A stretch of 64,000 nt of DNA. Origin: Effrenium voratum (Eukaryota > Sar > Dinophyceae > Suessiales > Symbiodiniaceae). Positions 60,940-64,000 of the stretch are shown one piece after another. The stretch lies in the NCBI GenBank assembly GCA_963377175.1, contig CAUJNA010001022.1, forward strand, positions 55,166 through 119,165, given 5' to 3'. The position numbers and the translations under genes were made by a program. A model generated the notes under the pieces. The model was given only the letters and a program-made list of their open reading frames with translations. It searched no databases and was not told the DNA's origin. The first letter of the stretch is position 1, and each line of letters opens with the position of its first letter.

Positions 60940-61424
60940 CTCAACATGGTGAACCCCCTCTTGGTTGGTATTTCATGGGTATTTCATGGAAAAACACAAG
61001 GAAACCAACCGCTTTTGAAGACCACTGTTTGAGAAATCCAACGCATTCAGTGGCAATTTGCTGAGTGACCTGGTTGACTCAAGCATAGGGTTGGAAGCAA
61101 ACTTCATGAGCGAGGTCGCGTACCTTTGTGTGGTCGCCATAGCTTGCCCCAGCTATAGCCAGGTGTTGTTTAGGTGGGGAGACAATAATGAACCCTATTT
61201 GCCGGTGGAGGTGCCTGAGGGGCGGTCTCCCATTCCTCGATCCACAAGACAAGATTCAGGGCTTCAAATCTCCAAACCAATCCAAAGCCAATGGAACGCG
61301 ACAAAGCCAAGGGTGTTTGCTTTTCAAACCAAATGTCCCTTCCGTCAAATGGAGGTGTCCCTTTTTGGTTTCCCTTTAAACCAAAAACAAGTCCCTCGTG
61401 TCAGGAGGTCCATGGGTTCATGTC

Positions 61425-61460
61425 CTGTGCGATCTGCTTGCACCTCTCGCGCTTCACCGC
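61425..61460 (-). CDS. exon, AVKRERCKQIAQ
   Basis: A 36-nt phase-0 exon: TTCGTTCCATGCGAG|G acceptor and GA donor (GCACAG|GACATG). Joined to the exon at 62010-62117 it continues an IQ-type helix (IQQNARRFLAL|AVKRERCKQIAQ). Confidence 0.55.
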
Positions 61461-61574
61461 CTCGCATGGAACGAACAGAGTGGCGATTAGCCCGCCATGT
61501 GTCTGTGCATCTCAAGGGCACATAGTAAACCAATCTCCAATCTATATACAGAATTGAGTATACATGTGTCGGAA

Positions 61575-61625
61575 ATATATATATGTATACATATGTATAT
61601 ATAATATGTATATACATGTATTGCA
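61575..61625. repeat. TATA-type palindromic AT microsatellite
   Basis: Alternating TA and GTATA words (ATATATATATGTATACATAT and similar), self-complementary over about 50 bp, inside an intron of the minus-strand gene. Confidence 0.7.
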
Positions 61626-62009
61626 TACTCATCAACAGAGGGCATGACTTTGAATCTACCCCAGACCATCGACACCAAATCGGTTGCACTTTCCGCTAGC
61701 AAGGAGTTCTCAAAATAGTGGTCCCAAAAAGTGTAGTTCTTTTCTTCGGATTCCCTTTTCGATCCACCCCGCAAATGAGGCAGCCTCAAACGAAGACCCT
61801 CCTCATGGGGATCCGGAGTGTTTTTCTTTGGCTTCAATCCAAAAAACGAGTTGCACTCTCAAACGGCCCGCCCAACGTCGATACCCGAAATGATATGGCC
61901 ATGGGTCAAAACCCCGTACCCCCATCCCAATCCCCACTAAAATAGACTAAAATGGGTCCTATCCCAAAATGGAACCATTGGTTTTGAACCATGGCCATAT
62001 GGCTGGGGC

Positions 62010-62117
62010 CAAGGCGAGGAAGCGGCGGGCGTTCTGCTGGATGTGGCGCACTGAAGCCACCGCCTTCTTCATGGCGCTCTTCACGCGCGCCCACTCCCCC
62101 AGCTGCCCCAAGGTCAC
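62010..62117 (-). CDS. exon with IQ-like calmodulin-binding motif
   Basis: A 108-nt phase-0 exon: acceptor CGAGTCGCAG|G and GC donor (CCTTG|GCCCCA). It reads VTLGQLGEWARVKSAMKKAV then ASVRHIQQNARRFLAL. The block RHIQQNARRFLAL has the IQxxxR core of IQ motifs, which bind calmodulin or EF-hand light chains (known of the motif). It joins in phase to 63094-63174 upstream and 61425-61460 downstream. Three clean phase links make this gene model one of the firmest here. Confidence 0.65.
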
Positions 62118-63093
62118 CTGCGACTCGTGACTCGAGTCGCAGAGCCAGGAATTTGCTCAAATGGAAGGAACCCAAAAAGGAGGTCCCAAAAAAGGAGGTC
62201 CCCAAAAAGGAAGTCCCCACAAACGACGGTTTTTGGGGGTTCTATGTGTTGTTGCAGGTACCACTTTGGGGAAGGGGAATCCCGGGGTGGTCAATGGTAA
62301 AACCTGGCAAACCCGGAGGGTTACTTGCTATAGTGGCTTGCCAGGAAGCACTGGGTAGGGTTTGGAGGTAAACATAGTGAATTTAGGGTGCGGCTTAAAA
62401 TGGGGACCCTCCAAATGGATCCCGGCTTGCCCTTTGGTTTCCCATTATATAAAGCAACCCCAACAAGGGTACCCTCAAACAAATACAGACCGATCAGGTT
62501 CTGTTTAACCCTCAAGCAAGGGGGGGGAGGGAAATGAGCGCGTCCACTGTGCGACACACATGGGTGGAGTCTGACACTTGGGTTTCCCTCCAAAGCACCT
62601 GGGGTACCCACCAAAGAAAACGTGGCCATTTTCCTGCTGACTTGCCAGGGCCTGGAAAAGGCGAACACCTTGTGGTATTCAAACGAAACATGGGCCATGC
62701 GAAAACCGAGTCAGATCCGGTTGGTTTTGAACTGATGACTTTCTTGGCTTCCATTTGCACCCAAGATTCAAGATACCCTCCCAAAAACACATACCAGCAT
62801 CTCGCTCACTTGCCAAAAGAACATCGACACAAAAGGCGAATACCTTTTTGGGACCTTGATTAAACATGGACCAACACGTGAACAAACACAAGGTCAAAAT
62901 GGGTCGGATTTGGACAGCCAAGTGTTGTTTCATTGTTATGCATTGTTTGTGCCTATTGTCTAACATGTCTAATTCCCTCAATAATTTAGCGGTATCCGCG
63001 TGCCTCCAATTCACACGTCTCGGCCTGAAACCTTCACTGCAAAAGCTGCCGCTTGGTGCCCCTTAGGCCCAGTCAAGCTCTACAGGAAGTTAC
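62118..63093. other. intron of the minus-strand gene, with dispersed family 2
   Basis: 62430-62480 holds CCCTTTGGTTTCCCATTATA ... GGGTACCCTCAAA, a reverse copy of dispersed family 2. Nothing else is supported. Confidence 0.45.
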
Positions 63094-63174
63094 CTGTACA
63101 AGTAGCTGGCTATGACTGAGAATCCGCAGAACCCTTCCGCGACCATCCCTGAAAGCTAGCTGCTCCGAACCATT
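63094..63174 (-). CDS. exon, NGSEQLAFRDGRGRVLRILS...
   Basis: An 81-nt exon, exactly 27 codons: acceptor GGGCTTCAG and donor TTGTACAG|GTAACT. It reads NGSEQLAFRDGRGRVLRILS and HSQLLVQ, and continues in phase to 62117. A possible earlier micro-exon (SYNIDIIK, about 63279-63303) lies upstream after CTCGAG|G. The gene's 5' end is outside or near the right edge of the window. Confidence 0.6.
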
Positions 63175-64000
63175 CTGAAGCCCTTGCGTGCGAACACCCC
63201 AAAGCTCTGGGCAAAAAAATGCGGGTTGCCTGGACGCTTGTTGCTTTGTTCGGCTTGTTGCTTTGTTCGGCGCGCCTTGATGATATCGATGTTGTAGCTC
63301 CTCGAGTTGCGATTTGCGAGGCAATTGTGGCTGGCCCAACACCCCAGTGGATTTCCATGCGACACAAAGGCCATGAGCCCTTTTGCTCGTTTGCCGATAC
63401 TTGAAAGAAAGCAATTGGGTGGGAGCCTCGATGTACCAAGTGCTCTTGGCAAACAACTCTTCTAATTACGCGCATTGACTCTTTTCTTGCTACGAAAATA
63501 ATACATGGGCGTTCTCAACATAGGGCCTAGGGTAGCCCCAAAATGGTTGGTCCTGCTGGGATGTTGGTGTCATGTTGCACCCAGACAAAGCAAGGCGTCC
63601 TCAAGGGTCGCCAATTTGTCACCCTCCCCCCACCAAACAAAAACAACACTTTGGGGGCCATGAGGCAAAAACTCGCTTCCTGAGTTTATGGGCCAACAAA
63701 AGTCCGAACTTTCAAATCTTACAACGACTCCAAAGCCTGAAGCAGAAATTGGACCCCCGAATCGTGTGGACCTACATCATGGGTTTTCGATAGATTTATC
63801 CACGAATCGGTGAGCTCGCTATAAAATCAGCAGGCAACATCATGCTAAAGACCACAAGGTCAAAATGCTTTGTGGAAGATCCTCGTCCGGTTGGCAGCCC
63901 GAACATCTATGCCCCAAATTCGGCGACGGATTGACAACCTCTTGAAACTCGCCCGAAACACATGCCTACAGGGACGATGTAGAGACCCAAAAATGGACCC
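63175..64000. other. right end, no firm feature
   Basis: Apart from the possible micro-exon near 63279-63303 (minus), I see no supported gene or repeat. Confidence 0.35.

Overview
This is nuclear DNA of a dinoflagellate, most likely a Symbiodiniaceae-type alga. The reasons are: small exons that read cleanly only with GT, GC or GA donors and AG|G acceptors; a relic of the dinoflagellate spliced leader in a retroelement LTR; a very high load of simple, inverted and dispersed repeats; and a Ty1/copia element of an algal type. Coding exons are short (29-165 nt) and far apart, so most of the first 30 kb and last 11 kb is intronic or intergenic.

Layout. 1-9.1 kb (+): a pyrimidine microsatellite, then exons of a plus-strand gene with one EF-hand, split by GC-AG and GA-AG introns, among copies of two short dispersed repeat families and a foldback element. 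9.4-14.3 kb: degenerate tandem arrays, a 1.4 kb array that flips orientation in its middle, and a purine/pyrimidine-striped domain with long direct repeats. 14.9-19.3 kb: a 4.4 kb ATAC microsatellite. 19.7-24.4 kb: further exon candidates and a tRNA-like gene 3 nt inside an intron. 25.7-29.9 kb: minus-strand exon candidates, minisatellites in opposing orientations and a decayed transposase/helicase-like fragment.

29,946-52,692 (-): one complete LTR retrotransposon of 22,747 bp with 479/485-bp LTRs (TG...CA), a 5-bp target duplication (caaaa), a primer-binding site, a polypurine tract and the order gag - (frameshift) - protease - integrase - methyltransferase-like domain - dUTPase - reverse transcriptase - RNase H. 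Between RNase H and the 3' LTR lie about 10 kb of tightly packed sense-strand ORFs (acc1-acc8) that I cannot assign to any family. This is the most novel part of the window. Several indels break the reading frame, so this copy is either decayed or carries assembly errors.

52.7-63.2 kb (-): exons of a gene with an IQ-like motif. Several of them join in phase. The retroelement sits 34 bp inside one of its introns, in the same orientation.

How the parts work together: gag and pol supply particle, maturation, integration and cDNA synthesis functions. dUTPase would keep uracil out of cDNA, the methyltransferase-like domain may mark or hide the element, and acc1-acc8 may add a particle or host-interaction function. 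The last two are inference.
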